DNA of 64,000 nucleotides, taken from positions 1,364,001 through 1,428,000 of the forward strand of contig CM053329.1 in assembly GCA_028583605.1 (NCBI GenBank), given 5' to 3'. How positions within the stretch are numbered: the first letter of the stretch is position 1; every line of letters begins with the position of its first letter. A program made the translations under genes and the position numbers. A model generated the notes under the pieces. That model was not told where the DNA came from. It made no database searches and saw only the letters and a list, made by a program, of their open reading frames with translations. This DNA comes from Dastarcus helophoroides (lineage: Eukaryota; Arthropoda; Insecta; Coleoptera; Bothrideridae). Shown here piece by piece: positions 22,313 through 33,319 of this stretch.

Positions 22313-24066
22313 TAGGGATGTAACAAATGTTGGTTTTCCCACATTCGCGATGCGAATGCGAATATTCATTTCCAACCTTTGCGAATGCGAATACGAATGC
22401 AAATGCGAATGTTGGCACTTAAAGAATTTTAAAGAAAATTTTCAGAATAAATTATTAAAAACAAACCCAGTTTCGAAAAATATTGCTCTTACAATTTTAT
22501 TTTTATTTAAATTTTAACATGACCTCGAAAATTACAGAAAATATTTTTATCCAAATTCCGTAAAAACATTATTGCCAAAATTTTCATGTTTTTATTAACA
22601 TTTTAATTCAGTTTTAAAAAAATAAACAAATTTTCAGAAAAAGTCGAATAAAAAGCTCAATTTTAAGTACAAATTTCTAGATAACATAAGACGTTTGTTG
22701 AAACTTCCAAAATAAAACGAATTTTGAGAAATAGATTGAAATTTCCGCACTCTCAAAATCTCGAAAAAAATGTCGACATTTTTATGAAATATTTAAAATT
22801 TCTAATTTTGGAAAAAAAATGCAATTTTGAGTATAAAGTCGTAATTCAGAAATGGCCAATAATTACAATAAAAAAAATACAGGTATGAGATAAAGTCTGA
22901 ATTTTCAGAAAATTAAATGTAATATAAAACGTGATCCCTTGGAAAAACTTGATTAATATCGAAATTTCGAGAAAAAGACGATTTTCGAAGTAAAAATCGA
23001 AAGTTTCAAAAATCCAAACAACTTTTGAAAAAGATAAATAAATAGAATAGCGACATTTTAGGAAAGTTCTAGAAAAAAACTCATTTTGTAAAAATTCGAA
23101 TTTTTTCAGAGAAAATCAAAATTTCACAAAAAGGGCGAATTTTGAAAGAAATTTCAGCAAAAAAGTCGAAATTTTAAGTAAAATAGTCAACATTTCTCGA
23201 CTGAATATTTATTTTTTTAATGACTGTCTGAGTGAAGAACAAGCTTCCTGCCTCCCACTATGATGTCAGAAAATATCGACTATTGAGATAAACGTCGAAA
23301 TTTTGAAAAACAAGTTGGAATTTTAATTTTTTGGAATTTTTGGCTACTCGAAACATTTTTACTTTTTTCTCAAAGAATGAACCATATTTTAAGAAAAGGC
23401 AAAGTTTAATAAAGAAGCCGAAATTTACAAAAAGATGGATTAAAAAAAATTCAGAAAAGGTCGAATTTTGAGAAATGAAAATTTAACATTTTAGGGAAGT
23501 CGTATTTTGATAAAGGAACTCTAATTTTAGAATACACTCAAAACTTCAAAAGAAAAAAAGAAATTTTATGAAAAAAGACAGAAAAAAGTCGAATTTTCAA
23601 GAAAATGTGTAAATTTCAAGGAAAGAATTAATTTTCAGGAATAAATCGAAATTTTTGAAAAAGGTTCCCGCTGTTGAAAATATAAATTTCAGTTTGAGTT
23701 TATAAATCAAGGGAAAGCAAGGGATCCACCTTGCTCTAATGTAGCAAGCTGATAGAAAAAGAAAACAAGGGAATTTAAAAATATTTTTTATTACATGGGA
23801 TTGCATAAATTACTTTATCAGTTATTATCATAATAAATATTGTTAACTACGGTACCCATGGACCCCCAACACTCTCCTAAGGATCCATGGACCCCAGTTT
23901 AAAAAACTCTAACTTAGCTGTTGCATCGTTATTTCATAAATAATTTCCCGTTTTATTGCTAAATCATTCGCAATATATTTCCATAATTTCTTGCGAATAC
24001 GAATGTGAATATTAAAAAACATGCGAATATTCGCGAATGCAAATGCGAATATTTCTTACATCACTA
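22313..24066. mobile_element. Non-autonomous hAT element with 8 bp target duplication
   Basis: The termini are TAGGGATGTAA at 22,313 and TTACATCACTA ending at 24,066, an 11 bp inverted repeat with one mismatch. The flanks CTACATAC (22,305-22,312) and CTACACAC (24,067-24,074) form the 8 bp duplication expected of hAT. Both subterminal regions hold runs of GCGAAT-type hexamers (22,345-22,420 and 23,985-24,055) in the same orientation. The interior is the AT-rich TCGAAATTTT array plus a GGATCCATGGACCCC-containing piece at about 23,850-23,915 that resembles another hAT end. No transposase is encoded. Confidence 0.8.
22430..23700. repeat. AT-rich degenerate array inside the hAT element
   Basis: Repeated variants of AAAAAGTCGAATTTTGAG occur every 20-30 bp, mostly in one orientation, across about 1.3 kb. 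Examples are near 22,980, 23,105, 23,135, 23,165, 23,460 and 23,590. Confidence 0.6.
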
Positions 24067-24074
24067 CTACACAC

Positions 24075-25828
24075 CAATCACGGATTACGTGCCTGATCTG
24101 ATGACAAAATATGTAAATTAAACCGTGGAATGCATCCGGGAAATCTCTGGTCAAATTAGATCCAAATATTTATTTCAAAATGGAAATTGAAGTTAATTAA
24201 AGACTATTACCGCTCATCTAACCTGAAATGGGAGACATTGCCATATCCAAGGTCATAAAGGGAGAATTTCCCCAGTACGTGCCATGATAAACTTAATAAA
24301 TGTGAAGCCAAATGAACATTAAGCGAGAACTTATTGGAGAAATGTTGCCATATCGTAAAACGTATGCAAACTGTGTCTCTTTCCCAAGAAAATTATATTA
24401 TGTGGCGCTCTGCCTTTGAATTGTTCTTTCATTTAACTTTCATGAAATATACAACAATGTTCTGTTTAAGTACAAATTTTTCACCTTTGAAATTCAGTTT
24501 CCTTATCTGTTGTGTTCCTCTTGATTTTATTGCACTTCTTAAATATTATTAGCCATACATATAAATACCGTCTAATTACGCCCTAAGTTTATTTGCTAAA
24601 ACTCCAATTGTATTAGAAAGTCACATCTCTAGGTTATTTTGTCTGATTTGTCCAATAGAGATATCCGGTTGTCTTTACTATCGTTTTCCAATTTGTTTAT
24701 TTATTACTTTACGTCTTGCTTATGAAAAAATAGCTGTTTTCGCAGCTTATTAGCTGCTAGCTATTGCTAGGCAAGATTACGCTAGATTTCTGCTCGTGTG
24801 GTAGTTTTCACTTTTGAACCGTTAAAATTTCTGAAATTTTCTACGATTCGCTTTACTATATTTCATGAGGGGTCCATTTGATGTGGATATCGAACAGCAG
24901 ATTGTATTACATGTTCGTGGTATTACTTTGTTACATGGTTCGAAAATAATAAACAAATTAAAACAATTATCATTACTAAAATGAGTAGCAATTTTTTGCA
25001 GGGCAAAAAGTGGTGTTTTAAAAATGTGAAATAAGGAATCCCAACGATTTTCTTAAAATGATTAAATAACACCAATATTAATTTTTAAACCTATATATGT
25101 AATGTAAACAAACACAGGTGAGACTATTTTATATTTTAAAACATGCTGTTCAGCTCTGCTTGAAGCTAACTTTTACGTTGCTAAATATTTATAAAATGTC
25201 AATTTAACAATAAGATGATTATGCATCTCGAAGTTATATCTTTATTATCTAAGAAATTCTGGTCTTAAACATTATCGATATTGTTTGTAATCAAATAGGT
25301 AATGTTAAGATTATGAAATTATTATTATTATTGTTATTTTTAAAAATTACTGCTAGAAAATGGTTTCCATTAAAATAAAATGAAATGCTAATATTTATCA
25401 ATTCCATCCGTACTTAATACTTGCCCGGCTCAAATTTAATTGGTTGGGGAATTTCCTTTCTGCGGGCCCTTCTGAGAGAAATCGGGCTTATTAAAATTAA
25501 ATCATTCAATACAGTACGCGAGATTGCAAAGTTTGAAAGTCTTGGAACAAACTCTTTTCATTATTAATAAGAAATCTAGCACTCGGAAGTTTTGGGATGA
25601 TGTTAGGCGTTGATTCAATTTTCATTATCTTTCAAACAAAGATAATCTAATCTGAAATTTTTATAACAGTGGCATATAACAGAATCTTACAATTAGAAAT
25701 TTAAAATAAAAACTCTGCTCGATGACTCATTTCATTACTATACAGTCAGGATTAATAAAAATCTTGCAAACAACAAAAAACCTATTAAATTTTTATGCGA
25801 ATACTTCACTTAAGTTAGTTTTTTTTTA
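24075..25828. other. No feature recognised
   Basis: AT-rich DNA upstream of the first visible testican exon. The reading frame at 24,334-24,552 shows no family resemblance and was not accepted as a leader exon. Confidence 0.35.
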
Positions 25829-25830
25829 TA

Positions 25831-26234
25831 CAGGGCGATTCACATAAGAGTACGACCCTTACAAACCCGAAATGCAACCCAATATACAAATTCATGAATA
25901 GAAGGGATAATAATAAATTATAATAGAACGTTGGACGGCCCTAACACAGTGCTTGGCAGTAACATGTTTTGTGGCAGTATCGCATGGGCAGAAATAACAC
26001 TCCTTTTCGCCAGAGTTATTCGTTCAGGAGTCTTCTTGCAAATGAAAGAAGGAAATTTAAACATCTTTTAGCGTAATTTTAATCTTCTTTTACAATAGAG
26101 GTCAATTAACTTAATTTTATGACATTTTTTAACAAATAAGGAATGTCTAAAGCTAAAATTTACTACTTTTATTGAATCTAAATTGGGTTGTAATTCGGGC
26201 TCGTGAAGGCCATACTCTTAAATGAATCGCCCTG
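25831..26234. mobile_element. 404 bp MITE with TA target site
   Basis: The ends are CAGGGCGATTCACATAAGAG and its imperfect complement CTTAAATGAATCGCCCTG. The inverted repeat continues about 56 bp inward (GACCCTTACAAACCCGAAAT versus ATTCGGGCTCGTGAAGGCC). TA flanks both sides (25,829-25,830 and 26,235-26,236). No coding frame is present. The CAGGG termini and TA site suggest mobilisation by a Tc1/mariner-type enzyme. Confidence 0.8.
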
Positions 26235-26236
26235 TA

Positions 26237-27273
26237 CATTAGGGTGAGTTGTTATAAATTTTTTATTTTATTTAGGAAGGCCTATAGCGGAAAAAATTGC
26301 ATATTAGTGCCTAGTTGTCAGACGTAATATTTTATGTAATTTTAAAAATGTTTAACTCCCCCCCCCTGCCGCCAGACCGCTAAATATTTATAAAAATTAT
26401 AATTTGTAAAATTATACTTTCTGTTCATTAGCCAAGAATAGAACATATTTTTTTTAATTATTAACATATTTAGATATGGTCCCAAATACCCAGACAGCTG
26501 TGCAAAAAACTGATTTAGTTTATTCCAAATGCATTAGGAACATGACCATGAGTCCATGAAGTATTATAATTATTTTATCTCTTTATTTTATTCATATTTC
26601 AGTCATTTTCATCAAATAATTTAAAAATTTGAATTTAAATATTTTGTGCTAATTCATATGCATAAGGTTATTATTGGTTATATTTATTTGACCTTCTTTA
26701 CAATTGGTGAACTCGAAATTTGTTGAAAAACAAATAACATTTACATTTTGGTCCCAATCAACTTTAATTTTTAATCTACTTAGTGTAAGTACTCCTTAGC
26801 TTTAAAATAATAAAAAATGCCTTACATATATATCACCCATAAAATGTATGCAAAATCTTTCTTCAAATCACTCGTATTACCTTAATTAATGTTTATGTCA
26901 ATTCAAGTGTAATTTGTGTAAAACAGCAGTAAAACTTTTATACAGAAGCTAAACATTAACTATTATCCATTATTTGCTAGTGATAATAGCAATTATCACA
27001 AAATACAATTTTTTTTATCCCATACATAAATCTGATGTTTTGAAATGCCTGAATAATTCATTTAAGCTACCCCAGTATGTTTATCTAGACATTCAAAATG
27101 GCCAATTATAATAAATGTATATGCATAAATCAATAATTACCTTGTATAAAATTTATCACCTCGTTAAATTAGCGAATGCTAAACCTCTCAATCGTAAACT
27201 ACAGTGCAAAATCAATTGCTTGTTTATTCAAGCGCATCGTATTTTAAAATTAAACTCAGTTTTTCTTTTGCAG
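26237..27273 (+). other. Intron sequence, nothing else recognised
   Basis: AT-rich DNA ending in TTTTTCTTTTGCAG at 27,260-27,273, a good splice acceptor for the first visible testican exon. Confidence 0.5.
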
Positions 27274-27376
27274 GTGATCTATGTCGACCTTTGAATTGCA
27301 AGAAAAAGGAAATCTGCCTACTTGAGGACGCCTTCACAGCGGTGTGTGTTTCCAGAAAAGAACTGAAAAAAAATGG
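27274..27376 (+). CDS. Testican (SPOCK/Cow-type) exon A: first part of follistatin-like domain
   Basis: First recognisable exon of a secreted calcium-binding proteoglycan-type protein. Vertebrate testicans (SPOCK1-3) and Drosophila Cow (Carrier of Wingless) have the order N-terminal region, follistatin/Kazal, EF-hand EC domain, thyroglobulin type-1, acidic tail, and the exons here follow it. The exon encodes DLCRPLNCKKKEICLLEDAF then TAVCVSRKELKKNG, matching the cysteine spacing of the start of the testican follistatin domain (C-x4-C-x5-C, then ATCVS). It is bounded by TTTGCAG and GTAAGG; entry and exit phases join a preceding exon (two bases) and exon B (Gly codon split GG|T). The signal peptide exon is missing from the window. 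The eight exons together give 454 residues and a stop. Confidence 0.9.
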
Positions 27377-27429
27377 GTAAGGTAAACTTGATCTTCAACT
27401 GCTTATAGCATAAAAATAAATATTTTCAG

Positions 27430-27567
27430 TGATATTGTGGTACCTTCACAAATCGCTAAATCTTCATCTCAAAAAGATGAAGAAGATGACGACGATGAAG
27501 ACGTTTTTTATGATACTGAAGATGACCCTGACGATGATTCGGAAGAAGAATTGAGCGATTCCATTGT
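27430..27567 (+). CDS. Testican exon B: acidic insert within the follistatin region
   Basis: This 138 nt exon encodes 46 residues, dominated by Asp/Glu (KDEEDDDDEDVFYDTEDDPD and SEEELSDS). It sits between the two cysteine-rich halves of the follistatin-like domain, where vertebrate testicans have a short basic linker. The acceptor is TATTTTCAG and the donor is GTGAGT. The length is a multiple of three and the junction phases match exons A and C, so skipping it keeps the frame (GG|A, Gly). It could bind cations or basic partners; that is inference. Confidence 0.85.
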
Positions 27568-27628
27568 GTGAGTATTTATAAATGTATAATAAACATGACA
27601 TACTACATTACTCATTTGAATATTTCAG

Positions 27629-27774
27629 ATGCAAGCCATGTCCTGTGGTCAAGCCTACGTTTCTCTGCGGCTCAGATAATCGCACATATAGCTCTCTGTG
27701 TAGACTCGATTATCACAATTGTGTGCATCACACCACCATTCGTTTGGCATGTAAAGGATTTTGTCCTTGCAAAG
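27629..27774 (+). CDS. Testican exon C: Kazal-type module
   Basis: Encodes CKPCPVVKPTFLCGSDNRTY then SSLCRLDYHNC and GFCPCK, the Kazal-like half of the follistatin domain. The CGSDxxTYxxxCxL signature and the closing C-x-C are intact and line up with the SPOCK family (CKPCPV start). The acceptor is ATATTTCAG and the donor GTAATT. A 6.9 kb intron rich in transposons follows. Confidence 0.92.
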
Positions 27775-28130
27775 GTAATTGTAGACAATGTAACAACGCT
27801 TGGCTTTATTCTTTAACCCAGATTCCCTCTGGGTATAAGATAACTTAAAAGTAAACAAAACCAATAAACAAAATAATCCTTTCTGAAATTAGGTATATGT
27901 ATCATTAATTGTAGGACAAGATAGAGAAAAGTATGGTACAAATATTTGATAATTTTTTATGTATATTTACACTGAAAAAATATTATTATATAATTATTAT
28001 TCTCATATATATGTAAAATCATTTTCGAGCTATCACTGACTCTTAAGCGCCTTCAACATCACTAAATAACAAGAAGAGGTGACGGCTGCACAATTAGGAA
28101 TCGAAAGAAACAAATAAACAAAACATTGTT
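27775..28130 (+). other. Start of 6.9 kb intron, nothing recognised
   Basis: Plain AT-rich intronic sequence before the repeat array. Confidence 0.4.
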
Positions 28131-29169
28131 AGGTTATGTTTGAAACAGGGCTCCGAACCGTTATTGTTTTCGTCGCGGTCTTTGGTTTTGATTCAGAGAA
28201 AAAATTATATGGGTTCGGTTCTGGTTTTCGTTCTGACAAAAATGGCGGTTATTTTAATTTTCCGGGTATCACATATTTTAATGTTTTTATAGTTTTATTT
28301 GAAATGAAACTTATCTAAGAATTGTTGTCTTTCTTTTAATATTGCAACATATAAGTATTCTGAGCTTGCTTAAAATTTAAAAGAATTAAAATCCTAATAT
28401 TCATATAGTCAAACCTTTTTTTTATATGAGGTTTATCCTTTCCATCTGAGATTTTGTTCAAGGCTAAAAATTTTAGAAAAAGACATAATTTTGTAATTAA
28501 TGCCATAAATTAAAGAAAAGAACACAACGATTCGTGAATGAACTCAAGATTTTGAGTTTTCTTGTTAATAAATCTCTTTTTGAAATTTCAGTCTTAACAT
28601 TTTTTTTTTAATATTCTCTAATTTTCTCGTTTAAACAATTCAAGCTGAAACTTTGACCTTTGGGTTAATTTTGAATTCAAATTTCAAGAAAAACCTAATA
28701 TTCATTTAAAAAAATAAATAGGAATATTTGGGTTTAAAAAGTTTAAATTTAAACTCGGTAATTCCATAAAAATTTTAAATTATTTATCCAAGAGTTCAAA
28801 ACTTATAGAAGATGCGAAATTTAAAGATTAACACCGAAAATCTGAGAGACTTCTTTTTGCATAATTTTGGATTTCTATCGAACATTTGACTTTGACTCGT
28901 CTTTTTTGAGAAAAATTATTTGTACTCTTTCGCATTTGTTTTCTAGAATTTCTTGAACAAAATTAAAAAAATTAAGAAAAAGAATCATTTTTAAAATTTA
29001 TACCTTAATTTAAAAATGTTAACCTCAAACCCAATTATTCGATTTTATTTTTTGAAAAATGGTACTGAAAACTTCAAAATGTTTACCTTTTTCATATTTT
29101 AGCATTTTTCTAAAATTTGACCTATGTAGACAGCATTACACTCAGAGTAATTTATCACGTAATTTTTAC

Positions 29170-29454
29170 ATTAGGTAGAGCGAGCATCTTGCTGCCTTCA
29201 GAAATAAGTATCCAGAAAGATCAAATTTTGCAAAGCATCTATTAGAAACACAACATAAGCTTACATGCGCGAACACAGTAGAAATATTACATATTTGTAA
29301 TAACACTAAAAGACTTAATTTCTTGGAAGCCATAGAAATTCACAAATATTTACAATGTAGTGAATTTACACTTATGAAAGAGCAGTTTGATCTTCAGAAC
29401 ACACCTCTAATTAAAGCTTTGGACGAGAATTCCAATTATACGGAGTATTCGTAG
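29170..29454 (+). pseudogene. PLE GIY-YIG endonuclease C-terminus
   Basis: An open frame without a start codon reads SEHLAAFRNKYPERSNFAKH, then LLETQHKLT, VEILHICNNTKRLNFLEAIE and the C-terminal LIKALDEN before a stop. This matches the EHLA-F-SxFAKHLLExxH helix and the LExxEI acidic helix of Penelope-type GIY-YIG nucleases, which nick DNA to prime reverse transcription. The catalytic GIY and YIG strands upstream are missing, so it is a 5'-truncated copy. Confidence 0.75.
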
Positions 29455-29512
29455 GAATCTGTGATCCGTGGAGTTTGTTAGCATAACAACGGCTAAACAA
29501 ATTGCTGCTGTA

Positions 29513-29549
29513 ACCGCCGATGATGCAGTAATGTGAAACCTGGTCCGGT
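29513..29549 (+). ncRNA. Hammerhead ribozyme motif (PLE family B)
   Basis: Stem I ACCG...CGGT pairs over four bases around the core CCGATGA, a bulged T, stem II GCA-GTAA-TGT, GAAA, short stem III ACCTGGT and cleavage triplet GTC. It is the best preserved of the three family B copies. The C in place of U4 is shared by all three copies, so it is an ancestral feature of the family or an early inactivation. Confidence 0.6.
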
Positions 29550-29990
29550 GTTAGCAAATATTTATCGAAACATTGTGGAATTTTCAATATCTGATGCTTT
29601 TTAATCGTTAATAAAGTTTAATAGTTATGAATATTAAAGAATTCTACAAAATAAGGGTTGGAAATATCAATTATTAGACGAAATTTCGAAAAGAAATATT
29701 TTTAGAAAAAAATCATAAATTTAAGTTTGATGACAAAATTGGAAATCTTATTAGGTATTACTAGGAAAAATATTAAATATGAAAACCCAAAATGTTAAGA
29801 AAAAAATTTAAACTAAAGAAAATATTTGAAATTTATTTTAAAAAAATTCTCGATAATTTTGATTTATTTTGATAAATGTCAACCTACCAAAAATGAACAT
29901 CAATATTTCTGCAAAGTTAAAATTTAACATTTGATACTGAAATTTTTTTTACAATTTTTGTAAGTTCAAATTGGGAGTTTTATGGTTATT

Positions 29991-30704
29991 AAGGTACCAA
30001 GTATGTTGTAAGGGTGATAACGCATCGACAATTTACTTCCCGAGAGCCTCTGGGCCGAGAGATCTACATCGACCGAGAGCATTATTATCATATAACCACC
30101 CATGGTGCCTTCAACGTTTAACGTCCGGGAAATCTGTTATTTAATTCGAATTTTGTTTGACATTTCGATTTATTAATTTGACATCCATCACGTTGAAAAC
30201 GCCATGGCATAGCAATATGGTAACATGGTAACGTGTTATAAAATTATAATGCCCTAGGGGCTTATAGATTTTCATAATGTCGTTCATTTAATATATCTCA
30301 TCGCTAAATAGCATGCTTATAGGACATTAATAAAAAAATATCATAATTTCAACAGTAACAAAAAAACTACAGAAGACGATCATACAATATAATAATAATA
30401 GTAAAGTCATCTTGCAATTCAAGAATTTAAGTTACATCGAAACGGATTATAAAATTTTATTAACGTGACTTTTTGAACCTGCACCGAATCGAAATAACCG
30501 ATTTTTTATTCCGGTTATGTTGCACAATATTCGTTGTTGTCTACATTCAATAAAACCAGTAAATTTTAATTTTGGACACCCCTTATTGATTTTGGAAGGT
30601 CGTATTTATTGCTAAAACAGCATTAGAACTATGCTAAAATAGTATCTTCCTTCTCATTCTTCCTCCTTACTTAATATTAACAAAATTCAGTTCTATGTTT
30701 CTAC
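29991..30704. other. No feature recognised
   Basis: Intron sequence without supported repeats or coding. Confidence 0.35.
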
Positions 30705-30708
30705 ATAT

Positions 30709-30962
30709 TGTTACGTGCTACCGGTTCGATAATTAAAACCCCGTGAATTGTAAACACTTTCTTTCAAACTTATTTTAGAACACAGCAATTATGACTCACT
30801 TAAATAAGTGACTATCAAGGGAAAGACGACCGCGTATTTATACCGTCTCAGCCTTCTGCTGTATGATTCATTCTTGCGGCCGGTTCCCATTAAGAAATAT
30901 TTCCAGAGAGTTCGGTACACTACCCAATCACTGACACAAATTTACAACTACGGTTTGTTACA
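30709..30962 (-). repeat. Ty3/gypsy 3' LTR
   Basis: About 254 bp, starting TGTAACAAACCG and ending GTAGCACGTAACA on the minus strand. It shares blocks such as CCCCGTGAATTGTAAACACT and AAAGACGACCGCGTATTTAT (given on the + strand) with the other LTR. Confidence 0.8.
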
Positions 30963-30974
30963 CTGCCACCCCCT

Positions 30975-33084
30975 TAAGACTGGTCGTCCCGATCAGTTCC
31001 AATCAGTCACTTTGCCACTGTACTTGCAGTCTGTTAAGGTGTACCCCTTTCATCTTGGTCCTGGGGTTGCGCTGGATCCTGTTAGATCGATTACAATTCT
31101 TTCAAATGGAGATCCCACATTATACTGCTTCAGGGTCCCTGTGGTTCTTGTACGAGGACCCTTGCATGTAGCACAGGTGGCACATTTTCAACACCACCTC
31201 TCGACGTCAGTTAACCCGGTAGAACCGTATCCGAACATTCTCCAGGGTCTTGTTCATCCCTAGATGACCACGAGAGGTCCTATTCTGCACCTCCTACACA
31301 ATCGGTGAAATCTTCTTCTGTAGCACCACCAACTGCAAGTTGACACTCTTTCCATCCGCACTTTTCCATGCCCTCTTTCTGTCGGACACTGTTTGCCATT
31401 TAGGTCTATCTCCAGCTTCTCTCCATTCCAATATGGGTCCTCGCTCTTCTGTAGCTTTCAAGAACCTTCAAGAGCCGATCCATCTTCTGGTTGGATAGAC
31501 ATGACCCTTATATCTACCATGTTCTTATGGTCCTCGATTCGTTTGCAGCGTTTGCAATCTCCACAAGGTCTTTGGATAAAGCGTCAGTGTTGTTATCCTG
31601 TCGTCCCGTCAGTGATGCACTTGATGAACGATGATACTGTTAGAGCCTTTCTAACCATCTACCGGTCTGCCTCTCTGCTTTCTTCATTCGGAGTAATCAA
31701 GAAAGCGCCGAATGGTCTGCCCTGATGAGGAATTCTTGCCCATACAAATACTTGTGGAAGTGTTCCACTGCCATCACTATCGCAAGAAGTTCCTTCCTGG
31801 TGATGCAGTAGTTCCTCTCCGGCTTCGTCAGAATCTTGCTGTAATATTCGATGACTCTTTCTTCACCGCCTTGAACTTGGGACAGCACAGCTCCAATGCC
31901 GACGATGCTGGCGTCTGTGTCTAACACAAACTTTCCATTCTGCTTAGGCTAAGTAAAGCTGGGACTTGTGCACAAGGCGTACTTCAGTTTTGGGAAAGCG
32001 GTATCACAAACTGCATTCTTTCTTCCGTTAGTCTGGGTAACGGCATGGCGATGTTGGCGAAGCCTTTCACAAATCTTCTGTAATAGGTGCATAACTCCAG
32101 GAAGCCCCTCAGTTTATGTTTATCTTTGGGTCTTGGCCAGTCATGGATTGCTTGAGTCTTGCTGATATTTATTTCCACTCCTACGTATGATACAGTGTGG
32201 CCCAAGAATTCTACTTTTCTTTGGAACAAAGAGCACTTCTTCGGATTCAGCTTTAAGATGGCTTGTTTCAATCTGACGAAATTTTCTAGATGTTCTTCAA
32301 AGTTCTTGCCCATCACTATGACGTCATCTAAGTAAACCAGGCAGGTTTTCCAAATGAGTCCTCGAAGTACCAGTTCCATTGGATGTTCGAAGGTAGGGGG
32401 TGTGCTGCCTAGTAGAAAGGACGTAACCTTGAACTAATATAATTCACTCCCGATGAAAACGCACTCTTCTCTTTGTCGTCAGGGTCTATGCTCACTTGTC
32501 AATATCCACTTTTTGAATCCAAAATTAAAAATCAGGGGGACAAGGTTGTTAGGGTGTCATCAATCCTTGACAAGGGGTAGCTCTTAGTGATGTCATTTAA
32601 TTTCCGGTAGTCGACACAAAATCTTGTTGACTCGTCATTTTTTGTAACCAAGACTACAGGGGAAGACCATGGACTATTAGACTCCGCGATAACTCTATTC
32701 TTCATCATCTTTTTAACTAGTCCTGCGACTTCATCTTGCTTGGCTACAGGTAATCTTCTTGGGGGTTGACGAATAGGTGTTGCATAGGCGGTGTTAATTT
32801 TGTCTTGGACTACGTCCGTCCTTCCTAGATATTGGTCTCCATCGGCAAAGGCGTCGTGGTTTTTCGGTAGAAATATTCTAGCCAAAAGTGCTTTTTCCTT
32901 GGACAAGTCCACGTCCAACTTGACTTGCCCATTCTCTGTTTCCTGTACTGGAGCGCAATTGTCATCCAAGGAGTTTATTGCGACTACTGGGATACAGACT
33001 GCCAGGGTACTACCTTTCTTTATTGAACCTGCTGTTAGGAATACGTTGGCAACTCTCACAAGTACCTCAAGTACCTGCTGAGAC
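30975..33084 (-). pseudogene. Ty3/gypsy Pol fragments (RT, RNase H, part of integrase)
   Basis: Minus-strand frames in order are as follows. 33,086-32,532: end of the protease-RT linker and RT start, with PPRRLPVAKQDEVAGLVKKM, NSPWSSPVVLVTKND and FCVDYRKLNDITK. 32,379-31,984: RT palm with CLVYLDDVIVMG, where YLDD is the catalytic motif, then KKCSLFQRKVEFLGHTVS and the RRFVKGFA thumb phrase. 31,927-31,697: RNase H with LDTDASIVGIGAVLSQVQ, RNYCITRKELLAIVMAVEHF and ADHSAL. After that, decayed integrase zinc-finger sequence at about 31,330-31,015 (MNKTLENVRIRFYRV, then a C-x2-C pair). Gaps at 32,380-32,530 and 31,330-31,690 are frame-disrupted. The integrase core is absent. Catalytic residues of RT and RNase H are mostly kept, so decay is moderate. 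Confidence 0.85.
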
Positions 33085-33315
33085 AACCCCGTGAATTGTA
33101 AACACTTTATTTCAAACTTATTTCAGAACCCAACAATTATGATTCACTTAACTAACTGACTATCTAACTATCGGGGGGAAAGACGACCGCGTATTTATAG
33201 GGTTCCAGCCTTCTAGAACAGATCTCGGACAGATCGGTGCGTTGCTCGCGGAAAAGGCCTAGAACGTCTACCTCCCGTATAATTCATTTACAATTTACAA
33301 CTACAGTTTACTACA
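33085..33315 (-). repeat. Ty3/gypsy 5' LTR, inner end deleted
   Basis: Homologous to the 3' LTR but lacks the last ~24 bp next to the coding region. It carries about 60 bp (33,200-33,265, including CGGACAGATCGGTGCGTTGC) that differ from the 3' LTR at the same position. The pair therefore diverged, or came from different family members. Confidence 0.75.
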
Positions 33316-33319
33316 ATAT

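Larger units (their letters stand above)
29115..29650 (+). mobile_element. Penelope-like element 3' end, family B
   Basis: A GIY-YIG coding tail (29,170-29,454), a short spacer with a hammerhead motif (29,513-29,549), then a terminal sequence (TTAGCAAATATTTATCGAAA to about 29,650) that is shared with both arms of the palindrome at 6.9-7.2 kb. It lies inside the AT-rich array. Confidence 0.75.
28134..29990. repeat. AT-rich degenerate array with TTCGGT-type leader, split by a PLE fragment
   Basis: The left edge CAGGGCTCCGAACCG (28,146-28,160) is followed by GGTTCGGTTCTGGTTTTCG-like repeats to about 28,240. Then come 0.7 kb (28,440-29,110) and 0.34 kb (29,650-29,990) of short AAAATTTCGAGAAAAA-like phrases. 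The gap between them is filled by a PLE fragment. The CAGGGCTC start is hAT-like, but no right end or target duplication was found. Confidence 0.5.
30709..33315 (-). mobile_element. Ty3/gypsy provirus with both LTRs, gag/protease deleted
   Basis: The flanking LTRs are related, the 3' LTR at 30,709-30,962 and a slightly shortened 5' LTR at 33,085-33,315. The outer flanks ATAT (30,705-30,708) and ATAT (33,316-33,319) form a 4 bp target duplication. A purine-rich tract AAGGGGGTGGCAG on the minus strand abuts the 3' LTR. The interior begins directly inside pol: gag, protease, the primer-binding site and about 24 bp of the 5' LTR inner end are missing, so an internal deletion joined the LTR to pol after, or during, insertion. 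It lies antisense within a testican intron. Confidence 0.85.

Noticed and set aside
24334..24552. 72-codon + frame as the testican signal-peptide exon
   Set aside because: Its hydrophobic part is internal, no cysteine or linker pattern of testicans follows, and no donor site in phase with exon A was found.
27568..27864. 82- and 88-codon + frames and a 69-codon - frame around exon C
   Set aside because: They run through intron sequence or read exon C in the wrong frame; the Kazal frame with splice sites explains the region.
30808..31263. 151-codon + frame
   Set aside because: Antisense of the Ty3 LTR and integrase remnant.
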